Shown: positions 17,694 to 25,579, counted from the stretch's first letter. The stretch: 64,000 nucleotides of DNA from Streptococcus suis (GCF_016743335.1 NZ_WCJE01000002.1:1-64000); one strand, 5' to 3'. A program made the numbers and translations. Notes: generated from the sequence alone by a model not told the origin.

Positions 17694-17801
17694 TACTATC
17701 GTCTTTTAGTTTGCTTTTAGTACTAGGCAACGAACCGCAGGCATAACTGGAGTTAGGCAAGGCGAGTTAACGAAGTAATAAAAGTAAACGAAATGACGAT
17801 A
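17694..17801. repeat. Family B inverted-repeat element, copy 3
   Basis: A 108-bp copy (TTTAGTACTAGGCAACGAAC, GAGTTAACGAAGTAATAAAA) with ends TATCGTCTTTTAGTTTG and, reverse complemented, TATCGTCATTTCGTTTA. It lies in the leu leader region, downstream of the attenuator and just before the leuA ribosome site (AGAAAGG). Confidence 0.8.
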
Positions 17802-17802
17802 A

Positions 17803-17841
17803 AAAAGAAAACACCTCGAGGATTACCACCTGCGAGATGTT
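17803..17841 (-). terminator. leu operon attenuator terminator
   Basis: Minus-strand AACATCTCG (17841-17833) pairs with CGAGGTGTT (17818-17810) over 9 bp with one G-U, with an inner AGG/CCT extension, followed by TTCTTTTTT. It lies 52 bp after the leader peptide stop and about 140 bp before leuA, as expected for transcription attenuation. Confidence 0.78.
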
Positions 17842-17892
17842 GTCAACAGCGCCCGCTTGGTAAGCCAAACAGGACTAATGCTACCTAGCGCA

Positions 17893-17946
17893 CTAGCCCG
17901 ACCGTCGCAACAACAAAGCAAAAAATTTTGTAGTGACAGGTTTCAT
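17893..17946 (-). CDS. leuL: leu operon leader peptide
   Basis: A 17-residue frame reading MKPVTTKFFALLLRRSG then TAG, with AGAAAGGA upstream of the ATG. Its mark is three consecutive TTG leucine codons near the end. Ribosome stalling there when charged tRNA-Leu is scarce would let downstream RNA refold and prevent formation of the terminator at 17803-17841. A leucine-codon leader in front of leu genes is known from Lactococcus lactis. Function here is inferred from codon content, position and the terminator. Confidence 0.75.
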   Translation of the reverse strand: MKPVTTKFFALLLRRSG

Positions 17947-17981
17947 TTGACTTTTTCCTTTCTGTGTTTTACTTGTTTTCC

Positions 17982-18010
17982 ATGATAACGCACTTTTTTT
18001 CACTTGTCAA
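17982..18010 (-). promoter_or_regulatory. leu operon promoter
   Basis: Minus-strand TTGACA (18010-18005) and TATCAT (17987-17982), 17-bp spacer. The start would fall about 30 bp before the leader peptide gene. A strong, apparently constitutive promoter fits control by attenuation. Confidence 0.8.
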
Positions 18011-18116
18011 CAAAAAAATGGAAATTTTCTGAAAAATCCGAACAATAGAGCAATTTATGCAAATTCCTCCACAAATAAAACCAAACCTCATCCGAAGTTT
18101 GGTTTTACAGTTCATT

Positions 18117-18350
18117 TTAATTCCGTCTAGAACTTGAAAAAATAGCCACTAGCAATACTGCTCCAAAGACTGACGGTACCAGAGCCATACCAGCAAATTG
18201 TGGTCCCCAGTCACCAAAGAGCAACTGTCCAATCCACGAACCAGCAAGCCCAAGGATAATATTTCCTAGACAGCCACGACGGTCATCTGATGAGGTCAAA
18301 GCCCCAGCAATCAGGCCAATAATGGCTCCCGCGATAATACTTGCTAACAT
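18117..18350 (-). CDS. GlsB/YeaQ/YmgE-family stress membrane protein
   Basis: A 77-residue, glycine-rich protein with three hydrophobic segments (MLASIIAGAIIGLIAGALT; NIILGLAGSWIGQLLFG; ALVPSVFGAVLLVAIF), the transglycosylase-associated-protein family seen in general stress and alkaline-shock loci. Residues DDRRGCLGNI between helices 1 and 2 are characteristic. An AGGAAG site precedes the ATG. It is a single gene between the leu promoter and pepS. Biochemical function is not established for the family. Confidence 0.85.
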   Translation of the reverse strand: MLASIIAGAIIGLIAGALTSSDDRRGCLGNIILGLAGSWIGQLLFGDWGPQFAGMALVPSVFGAVLLVAIFSSSRRN

Positions 18351-18405
18351 AGTACTTCCTTTCTATTGACAAAAAGACTGGTCGCCCAGTCTTATAGCAT
18401 CATTT

Positions 18406-19647
18406 TTAGATTGCCCACTCGCCGTCACGGAAGATTGGTACACGGGTACCGTCTTCTCGGATACCGTCAATGTTCATCTTGTTAGAACCAATCATGAAGT
18501 CCACATGGACATCAGAACGGTTAAGGCCTGCTTCTTTGAGCTCTTCTTGGCTCATTTCTGTACCACCTTCGATAGAGAAGGCATAGGCTTGACCAATCGC
18601 CAAGTGGTTCGAGGCATTTTCATCAAAAAGAGTATTGAAGAAGGTCACACCTGATTGAGAGATTGGGCTCTTGTCTGGCACAAGGGCAACCTCACCGAGA
18701 CCGCGTGCACCAGCATTGTCAAAGACTAATTTCTTCATGACTTCGTCGCCTTTTTCTGCCGTCACGTCCACGATTTCACCATCTTTGAAGGTTACTTTGA
18801 TGCCTTCGATGATGTTGCCGTTGTAGCTGAGTGGTTTTGTAGACGTTACATAACCGTCTGCCACACGGTAGTCAGGTGCTGTGAAGACCTCTTCTGTTGG
18901 CATGTTGGCAATAAAGTGTTCACCTTGGGCATTGACCGAACCAGCCGCTTCCCACAAGTGATTCTTCGGCATACCAAGAACGAGGTCAGTCCCTGGTGCT
19001 GTGTAGTGCAATTTGACAAACTGCTCGTCGTTGAGGACCTTAGCCTTAGCCACCAAACGTGCTTCGTGCTCTTCCCAAGCCTTGATTGGATCTTCCTCGT
19101 AGATACGGCAAGTCTTGAAGATCTGATCCCAAAGGAGGTCCACTGCCTCTTCATCAGACGCTGCATTTGGGAAGACTTTTTTAGCCCATTCCAAACCAGA
19201 GGCTGCACCGAGTGTCCAGCTGATTTTGTTAGCTTGGGATGCTTGCCGCATTGGGTTCAAAGCCTGGCTGAGAGCACGTGCGTTGCGAGACAATTTCTCT
19301 GGATCAACGCCATCATAAGCACCTGGATCTTCTGACAAGACAACCAAACGGCTGGCCTTGCGCTCCAAGAGGTAGTTCATTTCAGTGATACGTTGTGGAT
19401 GAACTTGTTCCAAGAGTTCCACATCAACATTGACCAAACGCTCACGCGCAATCACATCGTCCAACCAATTGACCAATACTTCCTTAGCACCGTAAGCGTA
19501 AGCTTCTTTGACAATCAAACGAGCCAACTCAGCCTGTTCTACACCGATTGTCAACTGCACCGTGTGACCAGGTTGCACATTGATACCTGTTGAAACTAAG
19601 AGTTTAGCATATTTAGCGAGATTTTCTTTAAAATTTGGTAATACCAT
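18406..19647 (-). CDS. pepS: Aminopeptidase PepS, M29 family
   Basis: A 413-residue cytoplasmic metallo-aminopeptidase of the thermophilic aminopeptidase (M29) family, trimming N-terminal residues, with arginine/aromatic preference in related PepS enzymes. Conserved segments are NMPTEEVFTAPDYRVADG (metal-ligand Glu), ARGLGEVALVP, ASNHLAIGQAYAFSIEGG (His ligand) and DVHVDFMIGSNKMNIDG (His/Asp ligands). Length and full-length match are typical. The start follows AAAGGAGAAAAAA. It is transcribed alone; possible operon mates are absent. Confidence 0.94.
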   Translation of the reverse strand: MVLPNFKENLAKYAKLLVSTGINVQPGHTVQLTIGVEQAELARLIVKEAYAYGAKEVLVNWLDDVIARERLVNVDVELLEQVHPQRITEMNYLLERKASRLVVLSEDPGAYDGVDPEKLSRNARALSQALNPMRQASQANKISWTLGAASGLEWAKKVFPNAASDEEAVDLLWDQIFKTCRIYEEDPIKAWEEHEARLVAKAKVLNDEQFVKLHYTAPGTDLVLGMPKNHLWEAAGSVNAQGEHFIANMPTEEVFTAPDYRVADGYVTSTKPLSYNGNIIEGIKVTFKDGEIVDVTAEKGDEVMKKLVFDNAGARGLGEVALVPDKSPISQSGVTFFNTLFDENASNHLAIGQAYAFSIEGGTEMSQEELKEAGLNRSDVHVDFMIGSNKMNIDGIREDGTRVPIFRDGEWAI

Positions 19648-19710
19648 TTTTTTCTCCTTTGTACTTTGAAATACCCTATTATTGTATCATATTTTAAGCT
19701 AGACAGATAA

Positions 19711-19739
19711 AAAAACTTCCTGCTGATACAGGAAGTTGA
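19711..19739 (-). terminator. Terminator downstream of the nitroreductase gene
   Basis: Minus-strand AACTTCCTG/CAGGAAGTT with a 6-base loop, followed by TTTTTT. It lies between the nitroreductase gene and pepS. Confidence 0.7.
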
Positions 19740-20000
19740 AAAGGTTAGCTCTGGAAGATAGTTGAAGGTTGGAGATGAAACGAACGAAGTTCGTGTCAGC
19801 AAGCCGAAGGTAGAACTCCGCTCCTCTCTTGTTTTAAGGGAGCTTTACACTCATCACATCAAGCCAACAACGTCTGATCCCAATTTTCGCAGAGTAAAGT
19901 TTTCAGTTTGTATTTAGTACTAGGCAACGAGCCGCAGACATAACTGGAGTTAGGCAAGGCGAGTTAACGACGTAATAAAGCAAACTGTAAACTTTACTAG
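19740..20000. repeat. Family B element, copy 4 (19892-20000), with an adjoining hairpin module
   Basis: Copy 4 spans about 19892-20000: left end AGTAAAGTTTTCAGTTTG and, on the other strand, right end AGTAAAGTTTACAGTTTG (17 of 18 identical), with the usual TTTAGTACTAGGCAACGAGC core. It overlaps the nitroreductase stop codon by a few bases. Positions 19763-19795 hold GGAGATGAAACGAACGAAGT, a module also found in copy B2. No gene is seen in this 349-bp gap. Confidence 0.78.
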
Positions 20001-20599
20001 TTACCAAAAACTTTTACACGGTCCCCATCCGCCATATAGTCTTTATCCGCTGCTGGAGCTGCAATGCTTCCGAACGGTGCTTGGGCACGGAGTTTCCAGT
20101 TAGCTGGGATACCGTATTTTTCAGCCACTTGTGCATCTACCAATGGGTTGTAGTGTTGCACGTTCATGCCGATGTTTTTTTCAGCGAAGGCTAACCATAC
20201 TGCATACAAGTTGATACCGTGAGCTTGCTCAGACCAGATTGGGAAGTTTTCAGCGTAAAGCGGGAAGCTCTCTTGCAAGCCTTTGACCACGTCTTGGTCT
20301 TCGAAGAACAAGATAGTACCTGCACCTGCTGCAAAGCTAGCCAAACGACCTTTTGTGCCTTCAAAAGCCTCTGCTGGCGTTACTTTTTCCAATTCGCTGT
20401 AGGCAATTTCGTTCCAGAAAGCTTCTGACTCCGCACCAAAAAGTACCACTGCACGGCTAGATTGTGAGTTGAAAGCTGATGGAGATTCTTTCATGGCTTT
20501 CTCAACAAGTGCTACTACTTCTTCATTTGATACTGGCAATTCTTTACCAAGTGCGTAGATTGAACGGCGAGTTTCTTGAAGTTTTGCAAAATTTGACAT
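19997..20599 (-). CDS. Nitroreductase-family oxidoreductase
   Basis: A 200-residue FMN-dependent protein of the nitroreductase superfamily, closest by length and motifs to the Frm2/HBN1-like branch. RRSIYALGKELPVSNEEV is the N-terminal FMN phosphate-binding region, SPSAFNSQSSRAVVLFG follows, and AEKNIGMNVQHYNPLVD with FGSIAAPAADKD near the end matches the C-terminal flavin loop. It is a cytoplasmic NAD(P)H-dependent reductase with unknown natural substrate. AGAGGAAACTAT precedes the ATG. It ends within repeat copy B4. Confidence 0.88.
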   Translation of the reverse strand: MSNFAKLQETRRSIYALGKELPVSNEEVVALVEKAMKESPSAFNSQSSRAVVLFGAESEAFWNEIAYSELEKVTPAEAFEGTKGRLASFAAGAGTILFFEDQDVVKGLQESFPLYAENFPIWSEQAHGINLYAVWLAFAEKNIGMNVQHYNPLVDAQVAEKYGIPANWKLRAQAPFGSIAAPAADKDYMADGDRVKVFGN

Positions 20600-20770
20600 A
20601 TAGTTTCCTCTTTTCTATTTGTTACTACTTAGTGGTTTTTATCACTATGTAGAGATTATACATCTTTCTAGGAAAACTGTCAAGAACTTTGACTTGTTTT
20701 TGAAATCATTTCTTCTCTATCAGTTCCAAGCATTAAGTTCGAATATTGCTAAAGTTTTACACCAAAATCC

Positions 20771-20971
20771 CACGCCAAACGCATGAAGAAAATTTCGTTT
20801 TCGGAAATCATATTTTCAATATTTACATCAGTTTTTTATTGAAAAAAGTGATATAATAGCTTTGAAAATGAGGGATTACCCCCGTTAAAGTGTAAGTTTT
20901 ATGGAAATATTTTGAAAAAATGCATGTAACTAGAAAATAGTTGCATGCATTTTCTTCATGCGTACGGCGTG
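20771..20971. mobile_element. MITE-like element with 23-bp terminal inverted repeats and a 9-bp target duplication
   Basis: The left end CACGCC-AAA-CGCATGAAGAAAAT (20771-20793) and the reverse complement of the right end (20949-20971), CACGCC-GTA-CGCATGAAGAAAAT, agree at 21 of 23 bases. The same 9 bases CCAAAATCC lie directly outside both ends (20762-20770 and 20972-20980) in direct orientation, as a transposition target duplication would. The 201-bp interior has no transposase or convincing frame. It contains an extended -10 promoter and a strong hairpin. I do not recognise the parent insertion sequence. Confidence 0.8.
20864..20957 (+). ncRNA. Candidate small transcript carried inside the MITE-like element
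   Basis: TGATATAAT (20849-20857) is an extended -10 with a consensus hexamer but no clear -35. About 55 bp later a perfect stem, AAAATGCATG(T)AACTA / TAGTT(G)CATGCATTTT (about 20915-20951) with a 4-base loop, is followed by TTTTCTTC, an intrinsic terminator. The bounded RNA would be roughly 90 bases, with GGGATTACCCCC as a small internal hairpin. No known small-RNA family was recognised. Confidence 0.5.
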
Positions 20972-20989
20972 CCAAAATCCTAGTTTTAC

Positions 20990-21019
20990 TTGTCAAATCT
21001 ACTTAAAAATTGATATAAT
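20990..21019 (+). promoter_or_regulatory. Promoter of the glycan gene cluster
   Basis: TTGTCA (20990-20995) and TATAAT (21014-21019) are separated by 18 bp, with a TG one base before the -10. The predicted start is about 20 bp before the first gene of the cluster. Confidence 0.72.
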
Positions 21020-21048
21020 GTAATAGATTACCTTCTAGGAGATATTGT

Positions 21049-21744
21049 GTGAAAAAATCTGATTTACTCATTATAATCCCCGCTTATAATGAAGAAGAGT
21101 CCATTTTAACTGTTGTTGAAAATCTGGAAACAAACTTCCCTCAGTTTGACTATGTCATTGTCAACGATGGCTCTAAAGATAAAACCGGGGAGATTTGTCA
21201 TCAAAAAGGGTACCCTATGCTTGATTTACCTGTCAATCTCGGATTAGCAGGTGCTTTTCAAACAGGTCTAAAATACGCCTATCAAGCAGGCTATCAAAAA
21301 GCAATCCAGTTTGATGCAGATGGGCAACATTTACCCGAGTATATACAGGAACTTGCAGACCAAATAGACCTCGGGTATGACCTGGTAATCGGTTCTCGTT
21401 TCGTCAACCAAAAGAAAAACTGGTCACTGAGAATGCTAGGGAATCGTCTAATTGCTGGGGCCATTCGTTTAACGACTGGTAAAGAAGTGACCGACCCTAC
21501 CTCTGGCATGCGCATGTTTAATGCAACTCTCATCAAAGAATTTTCTCAAAACATCAATTATGGTCCTGAACCAGATACCGTCTCCTATCTGATTAGAAAC
21601 GGCATCAAGGTAAAAGAAGTACAGGTAAACATGCAGGAGAGACAAGGCGGCCAAAGCTATCTGACCTTATCTCGGTCTATCCAATATATGTTACACATGT
21701 TTGCCTCTATTCTCATTATCCAAGGCATTAGAAAGCGAAACTAA
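21049..21744 (+). CDS. Family 2 glycosyltransferase, GacI-like polyprenyl-phosphate sugar synthase
   Basis: A 231-residue GT-A enzyme. It opens LLIIIPAYNEEESI, has VIVNDGSKDKT and the metal-binding FDADGQH motif, and ends with a hydrophobic stretch. Dolichol-phosphate-mannose-synthase-like enzymes of this size transfer a sugar to undecaprenyl phosphate on the inner membrane face. With the next gene (DUF2304) it matches the streptococcal GacI-GacJ pair that makes GlcNAc-phosphate-undecaprenol for group A carbohydrate side chains. The sugar here is unknown. Start GTG at 21049 follows CTAGGAGATATT. Confidence 0.82.
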   Translation: MKKSDLLIIIPAYNEEESILTVVENLETNFPQFDYVIVNDGSKDKTGEICHQKGYPMLDLPVNLGLAGAFQTGLKYAYQAGYQKAIQFDADGQHLPEYIQELADQIDLGYDLVIGSRFVNQKKNWSLRMLGNRLIAGAIRLTTGKEVTDPTSGMRMFNATLIKEFSQNINYGPEPDTVSYLIRNGIKVKEVQVNMQERQGGQSYLTLSRSIQYMLHMFASILIIQGIRKRN

Positions 21745-21747
21745 TCT

Positions 21748-22086
21748 ATGACTCCAACCTTTCAAGTAAGTCTTATCCTCACGTCTCTCATCACTGCTGG
21801 TCTTATATTGCGACGAATTCAGAAATCACAAGTTCAGATTCAGGATTCCCTTTTCTGGCTCTTCTTTTCTGGATTACTCCTTTTCCTCAGTCTCTTCCCA
21901 AAAGTAGCGGAGACAGTGACAAATTTATTAGGAATTTCCCTTCCAGTTAACTTTGTCTTTCTATTTATCATCTTTTTGCTCATTATCCACCAATTCCAGC
22001 TAACTCTTCGCCTTTCTAAACTAGATAACAAGGTCAAGGAATTGGTTCAAATCCTTGCTATTGAACGATTAAAACACGATGAATAA
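21748..22086 (+). CDS. DUF2304 small membrane protein, GacJ-like
   Basis: A 112-residue protein with three membrane helices (N-terminal FQVSLILTSLITAGLIL; LFWLFFSGLLLFLSLFP; FVFLFIIFLLIIHQFQLTL) and a basic coiled tail. DUF2304 proteins sit beside GtrB/GacI-type glycosyltransferases. In Streptococcus pyogenes the equivalent GacJ stimulates its partner's activity. It starts 3 bp after the glycosyltransferase stop and overlaps the next gene by 8 bp, so the three are coupled. Confidence 0.82.
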   Translation: MTPTFQVSLILTSLITAGLILRRIQKSQVQIQDSLFWLFFSGLLLFLSLFPKVAETVTNLLGISLPVNFVFLFIIFLLIIHQFQLTLRLSKLDNKVKELVQILAIERLKHDE

Positions 22087-23332
22087 GATACAAAAGAACA
22101 TCTATTTTTGGAATCTACTAGGTAACTTAGTCGCAGCAGGCGTGTCTGTCTTTTATCTCTTAATTGTTTCACGATTTTCAACTGCTCAGACTGCTGACGA
22201 TTTTAGCATGGCCTATGCCATTGGCAACCTTTGGGTTGTAATCGGGCTATTTCAGGTACGCAATTATCAAGGAACAGATGTCAAAGGAACTCATTCTTTT
22301 CCAGCTTACTTTTTAGCACGATGCTATTCGCTACTCTTTATGGTCGTTAGTATATTACCATTCCTACAGCTAACTTCTTATCAATCTAGCTATCTGCTAG
22401 TATTTCTACTATTGGCTTATCGGATTAGCGACGTTGTCTCTGACCTCTACCAAGGGCTCTTCCAACAGGAAGGGAGATTGGATATTGCCGGCCAAAATAT
22501 GACCTTTCGTTATACTACAAGCATACTATTACTGGCTGGTTGCTTAGCTATCAGTCAAAATCTTGCTTTTTCCTTAGCAGGATTAGCCATCTGGAACGGA
22601 CTGGTTGTCCTTCTACTTGATGTCAAGAAAGGTGCAAATTTCTCTACTCTTAGAGGAACCAACTTTCTCTCCCCTTTACTACACAAGGAAGCCTGGGGGA
22701 TTTTAAAAGCCTGTCTTCCATTGTTTATCAACGGGTTCTTATTAACCTATATTTTTAACGAGCCAAAACAGGTTATTGAACAGGGCTTAGCCAATGGGAG
22801 CCTAACAGCCGGTATGCAACGTGATTTCAGCATTTTATTCATGCCTGTTTTTTTTATGAGTCTCTGCGTCTTGATTGTGCGCCCCTTAATTACCGAATTG
22901 GCAAAACTGTGGCACCAGAATAATACAATCGAGTTTGCCTCCATTTGCCGCAGACTCTTCCTCAGCCTTTTTTTAATCGGAAGTTTGGCTAGCTTAATGG
23001 CTTACTGGATTGGCGTGCCTGTCTTGAGCCTGCTTTACGGAGTAAAGCTCAGCTCATATGCTGCCACCTTGGCTATCTTAGTCTTCGCAGGTATTCTCTA
23101 TTCACTATCTATTGTTTGCGAGAATATCCTGACAATCTTTCGAAAACAGCAGGTCATAGTACTGATTTATCTCTGCCTATTTGCTCTTAGTAAATGGCTT
23201 ACTGGACCGTTGATTACTAGCTACCAGCTTTGGGGTGCTGCTATCAGTTTTCTCATCACAATGTTCGTCTATCTACTCTTGATGAGCCTCCTGACTTTTT
23301 ATTACTACCACAAAGGAAAAAAACATGTCTAA
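22079..23332 (+). CDS. Polysaccharide flippase-like membrane protein, GacK-like
   Basis: A 417-residue protein with about 12 membrane helices, no signal peptide and few charged loops, resembling Wzx/MOP-type lipid-linked sugar flippases. By order it corresponds to gacK of the streptococcal rhamnan side-chain module and probably moves undecaprenyl-linked sugar across the membrane. It overlaps both neighbours by 8 bp. Sequence similarity within this superfamily is low, so the transported lipid is inferred from context. Confidence 0.72.
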   Translation: MNKIQKNIYFWNLLGNLVAAGVSVFYLLIVSRFSTAQTADDFSMAYAIGNLWVVIGLFQVRNYQGTDVKGTHSFPAYFLARCYSLLFMVVSILPFLQLTSYQSSYLLVFLLLAYRISDVVSDLYQGLFQQEGRLDIAGQNMTFRYTTSILLLAGCLAISQNLAFSLAGLAIWNGLVVLLLDVKKGANFSTLRGTNFLSPLLHKEAWGILKACLPLFINGFLLTYIFNEPKQVIEQGLANGSLTAGMQRDFSILFMPVFFMSLCVLIVRPLITELAKLWHQNNTIEFASICRRLFLSLFLIGSLASLMAYWIGVPVLSLLYGVKLSSYAATLAILVFAGILYSLSIVCENILTIFRKQQVIVLIYLCLFALSKWLTGPLITSYQLWGAAISFLITMFVYLLLMSLLTFYYYHKGKKHV

Positions 23333-24110
23333 CTTACAAAACCAGCACAGTTTTATAATTTGTGCCTACGGAGATAGTCCCTATTTGGAGGACTGTATCC
23401 AATCGCTACTGGCACAAACTCTTCCGACAGATATTGCTCTTTATACATCTACACCTAGCCAACATATTCACAATATCTGCCAACAGTATGCTATTCCTAT
23501 ACATGTAGGAACAGGGGGAGGAATTGGTAAAGACTGGAATCAAGCTCTTTCTGTTGTTCAAACACCTTATGTCACCATCGCACATCAAGATGATTTGTAC
23601 CAACCGACCTACACACAAGAGATTCTCACTAAATTACAAGCTCATCCTAATAGCCTAATCGCTTTCACAGATTATTTTGAAAAGAAAAACGGACTAGTTA
23701 TCCACAGCAATACCAATTTACGTATCAAGAGATTCTTGCTCAAAGGACTAACACTTTTTCCAACTTCAAAAATCTGGCGTCATTTTTGGCTCGGTTTGGG
23801 CAATGCCATTTGTTGTCCAGCCGTAACTTACAATCGGACTAGATTAGCAGATTTTCGTTTCGATGAAACCATGCGGACCAATTTGGATTGGTATGCTTGG
23901 TATCAGATTAATCAGTACGATGGTGACTTTATTTTCGTTCCACAGGCTCTCATGTGTCACCGCATCCATGAAGAATCTGAGACGTCACATACCATCGCAG
24001 ACAATACTCGAACCAAGGAAGATTTAATGCTCTTTGAACTTTTTTGGCCTAAACCGATCGCACGTATACTTAACCGCATTTATATCAAAGGACAAGATTC
24101 AAATTACTAG
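23325..24110 (+). CDS. Family 2 glycosyltransferase
   Basis: A 261-residue cytoplasmic GT-A glycosyltransferase. Visible motifs are FIICAYGDSPYLEDCIQSLL at the N-terminus, TGGGIGKDWNQAL, and AHQDDLYQPTYT with the DD metal site. It has no membrane segment. It is an additional enzyme relative to the gacI-J-K-L order, so this cluster may build a side chain with a second sugar or a different linkage. It overlaps the flippase gene by 8 bp and precedes the DUF2142 gene by 11 bp. Confidence 0.82.
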   Translation: MSNLQNQHSFIICAYGDSPYLEDCIQSLLAQTLPTDIALYTSTPSQHIHNICQQYAIPIHVGTGGGIGKDWNQALSVVQTPYVTIAHQDDLYQPTYTQEILTKLQAHPNSLIAFTDYFEKKNGLVIHSNTNLRIKRFLLKGLTLFPTSKIWRHFWLGLGNAICCPAVTYNRTRLADFRFDETMRTNLDWYAWYQINQYDGDFIFVPQALMCHRIHEESETSHTIADNTRTKEDLMLFELFWPKPIARILNRIYIKGQDSNY

Positions 24111-24121
24111 GAGGTTACTTT

Positions 24122-25579
24122 GTGCTTACGAAATTAAACCAAAACAAGTGGTATCTACTGGTCTGTCTTCTAGCTTGTTACATGGTCTATGCTCTCTACC
24201 TACGCAATTATCACGCGTCTTTTGCTATCTATCCAATAGCAATCTGTATGATGGTATTACTAACATTATTGCCTACAAAAAAAGAAATCGCTTCCTTCAT
24301 TGCTCTATTAGTATCTGGAGGCGTTTTTGCTATTGTTACCCCTGTTCTTTACACTCCCGATGAGTATGTGCATTTATCTCGCTCCATGCATATCGCACAG
24401 GGAGATATTAATTTAGACAACAAACCTGAACACCTGGTTATTTCTGAAGATTATTTTGCTATTATCGACGATTATACCATGCCACCTCTTGCAGTCGATG
24501 CTTTTAATAAACCCTCGAGTAAAAAAGAGGTGCCCTTTAATGGCCTTGCTGATTTTCGTACTACTAACGCCTATTGGTTTATCGGATACCTCCCACAAGT
24601 GACCGGTATGCTTATCGGTCGAACATTGGGCCTAAGTGTTGGGGTAACTTACTATCTAGGAAGAATTTTCAACGCTATCTGTTATGCCGTTCTCGCTTAC
24701 ATAGCTATCAAACTCAGTGGTTCTTACAAACAGCTTATGATGCTTGTTACCCTTATGCCTATGAACCTCTCCCTTGCAGCCTCTTATAACCAAGATGGGA
24801 TAGCTCTAGGTATTATCTATATTGCAATCGGCCTCTTTATTCACTACCTCACTCGGCAAAATAAGATAAATACAAAAGATATCCTTCTCTACACCTCACT
24901 CTGTTGCTTATTAGCAACTTTGAAATTACCATATATTCTCTTGATCGCTCTGCTATTTTTCATCCCCAAAGAACGTTTTGCTATTCCAAGACCCTATTTA
25001 TCTCTTCTGGGTGCATCCGTGCTTGTCTTTGGAGTAGCTGCTGTTTGGTTTGCAGGCTACCAACAAATCACTTCAACTACAGTTCTAAAAGGAGTTGGCC
25101 TAAGCGGACAAATCCAATTTTTCTTTAAACATCCTTCACGGGCAATCCTAGCCTTATCAAAAGAGTTCTTATTATCACCACACAGACTTGTTTCTCTCTT
25201 TTATTTTGGTTTTCTCGATCTGCCTATGCGCGAAACACTCATTCCGATTTTTGTTTTCTATTTGACTGTTGTCGCAAGTAATTTAGGACGTGAAAAGACA
25301 AAATTAATCAGTCGTATCGGTAGTTTAGTGATTGCCTTCTCCATCATCTGTGGTATTATTCTCGTCATGTATCTGACTTGGACAAAAATAGGAAAAGGTA
25401 GTGTTGATGGGGTTCAAGGACGATACTACCTAGGAGTATTCCCTCTCTTCCTCTTAACCCTAACCTCTTGGCCCCTCCCAACATTCACCCCTCCTCGCCT
25501 CTCAAATGAATTCATCTTAAAAGGTAGTATTATCATAGCAACCATGGTCTTGCTATTTACTGTCTTATCGACCTATTAA
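24122..25579 (+). CDS. DUF2142 membrane protein, probable GT-C glycosyltransferase
   Basis: A 485-residue protein with about 11 membrane helices. After the second or third helix comes TPDEYVHLSRSMHIAQGDI, an acidic motif in the first outer loop like the catalytic DxD/ExD of GT-C enzymes that use polyprenyl-phosphate sugars. By position it matches the final transferase (GacL role) that attaches the flipped sugar to the wall polysaccharide. The start is GTG at 24122, after CTAGGAGGTTACTTT. It is the last gene of the unit, ended by the hairpin at 25587-25636. Confidence 0.75.
   Translation: MLTKLNQNKWYLLVCLLACYMVYALYLRNYHASFAIYPIAICMMVLLTLLPTKKEIASFIALLVSGGVFAIVTPVLYTPDEYVHLSRSMHIAQGDINLDNKPEHLVISEDYFAIIDDYTMPPLAVDAFNKPSSKKEVPFNGLADFRTTNAYWFIGYLPQVTGMLIGRTLGLSVGVTYYLGRIFNAICYAVLAYIAIKLSGSYKQLMMLVTLMPMNLSLAASYNQDGIALGIIYIAIGLFIHYLTRQNKINTKDILLYTSLCCLLATLKLPYILLIALLFFIPKERFAIPRPYLSLLGASVLVFGVAAVWFAGYQQITSTTVLKGVGLSGQIQFFFKHPSRAILALSKEFLLSPHRLVSLFYFGFLDLPMRETLIPIFVFYLTVVASNLGREKTKLISRIGSLVIAFSIICGIILVMYLTWTKIGKGSVDGVQGRYYLGVFPLFLLTLTSWPLPTFTPPRLSNEFILKGSIIIATMVLLFTVLSTY

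Noticed and set aside
17820..17842. T-box-like sequence AGGTGGTAATCC in the leu leader
   Set aside because: It only loosely resembles AGGGTGGNACCGCG, there is no specifier loop or long T-box stem I, and the Leu-codon leader with its terminator explains the region better.
20849..20957. Reading the candidate small RNA as a CiaR-controlled csRNA
   Set aside because: No TTTAAG-N5-TTTAAG box at the -35 and the fold differs from csRNAs, so no known family was assigned.
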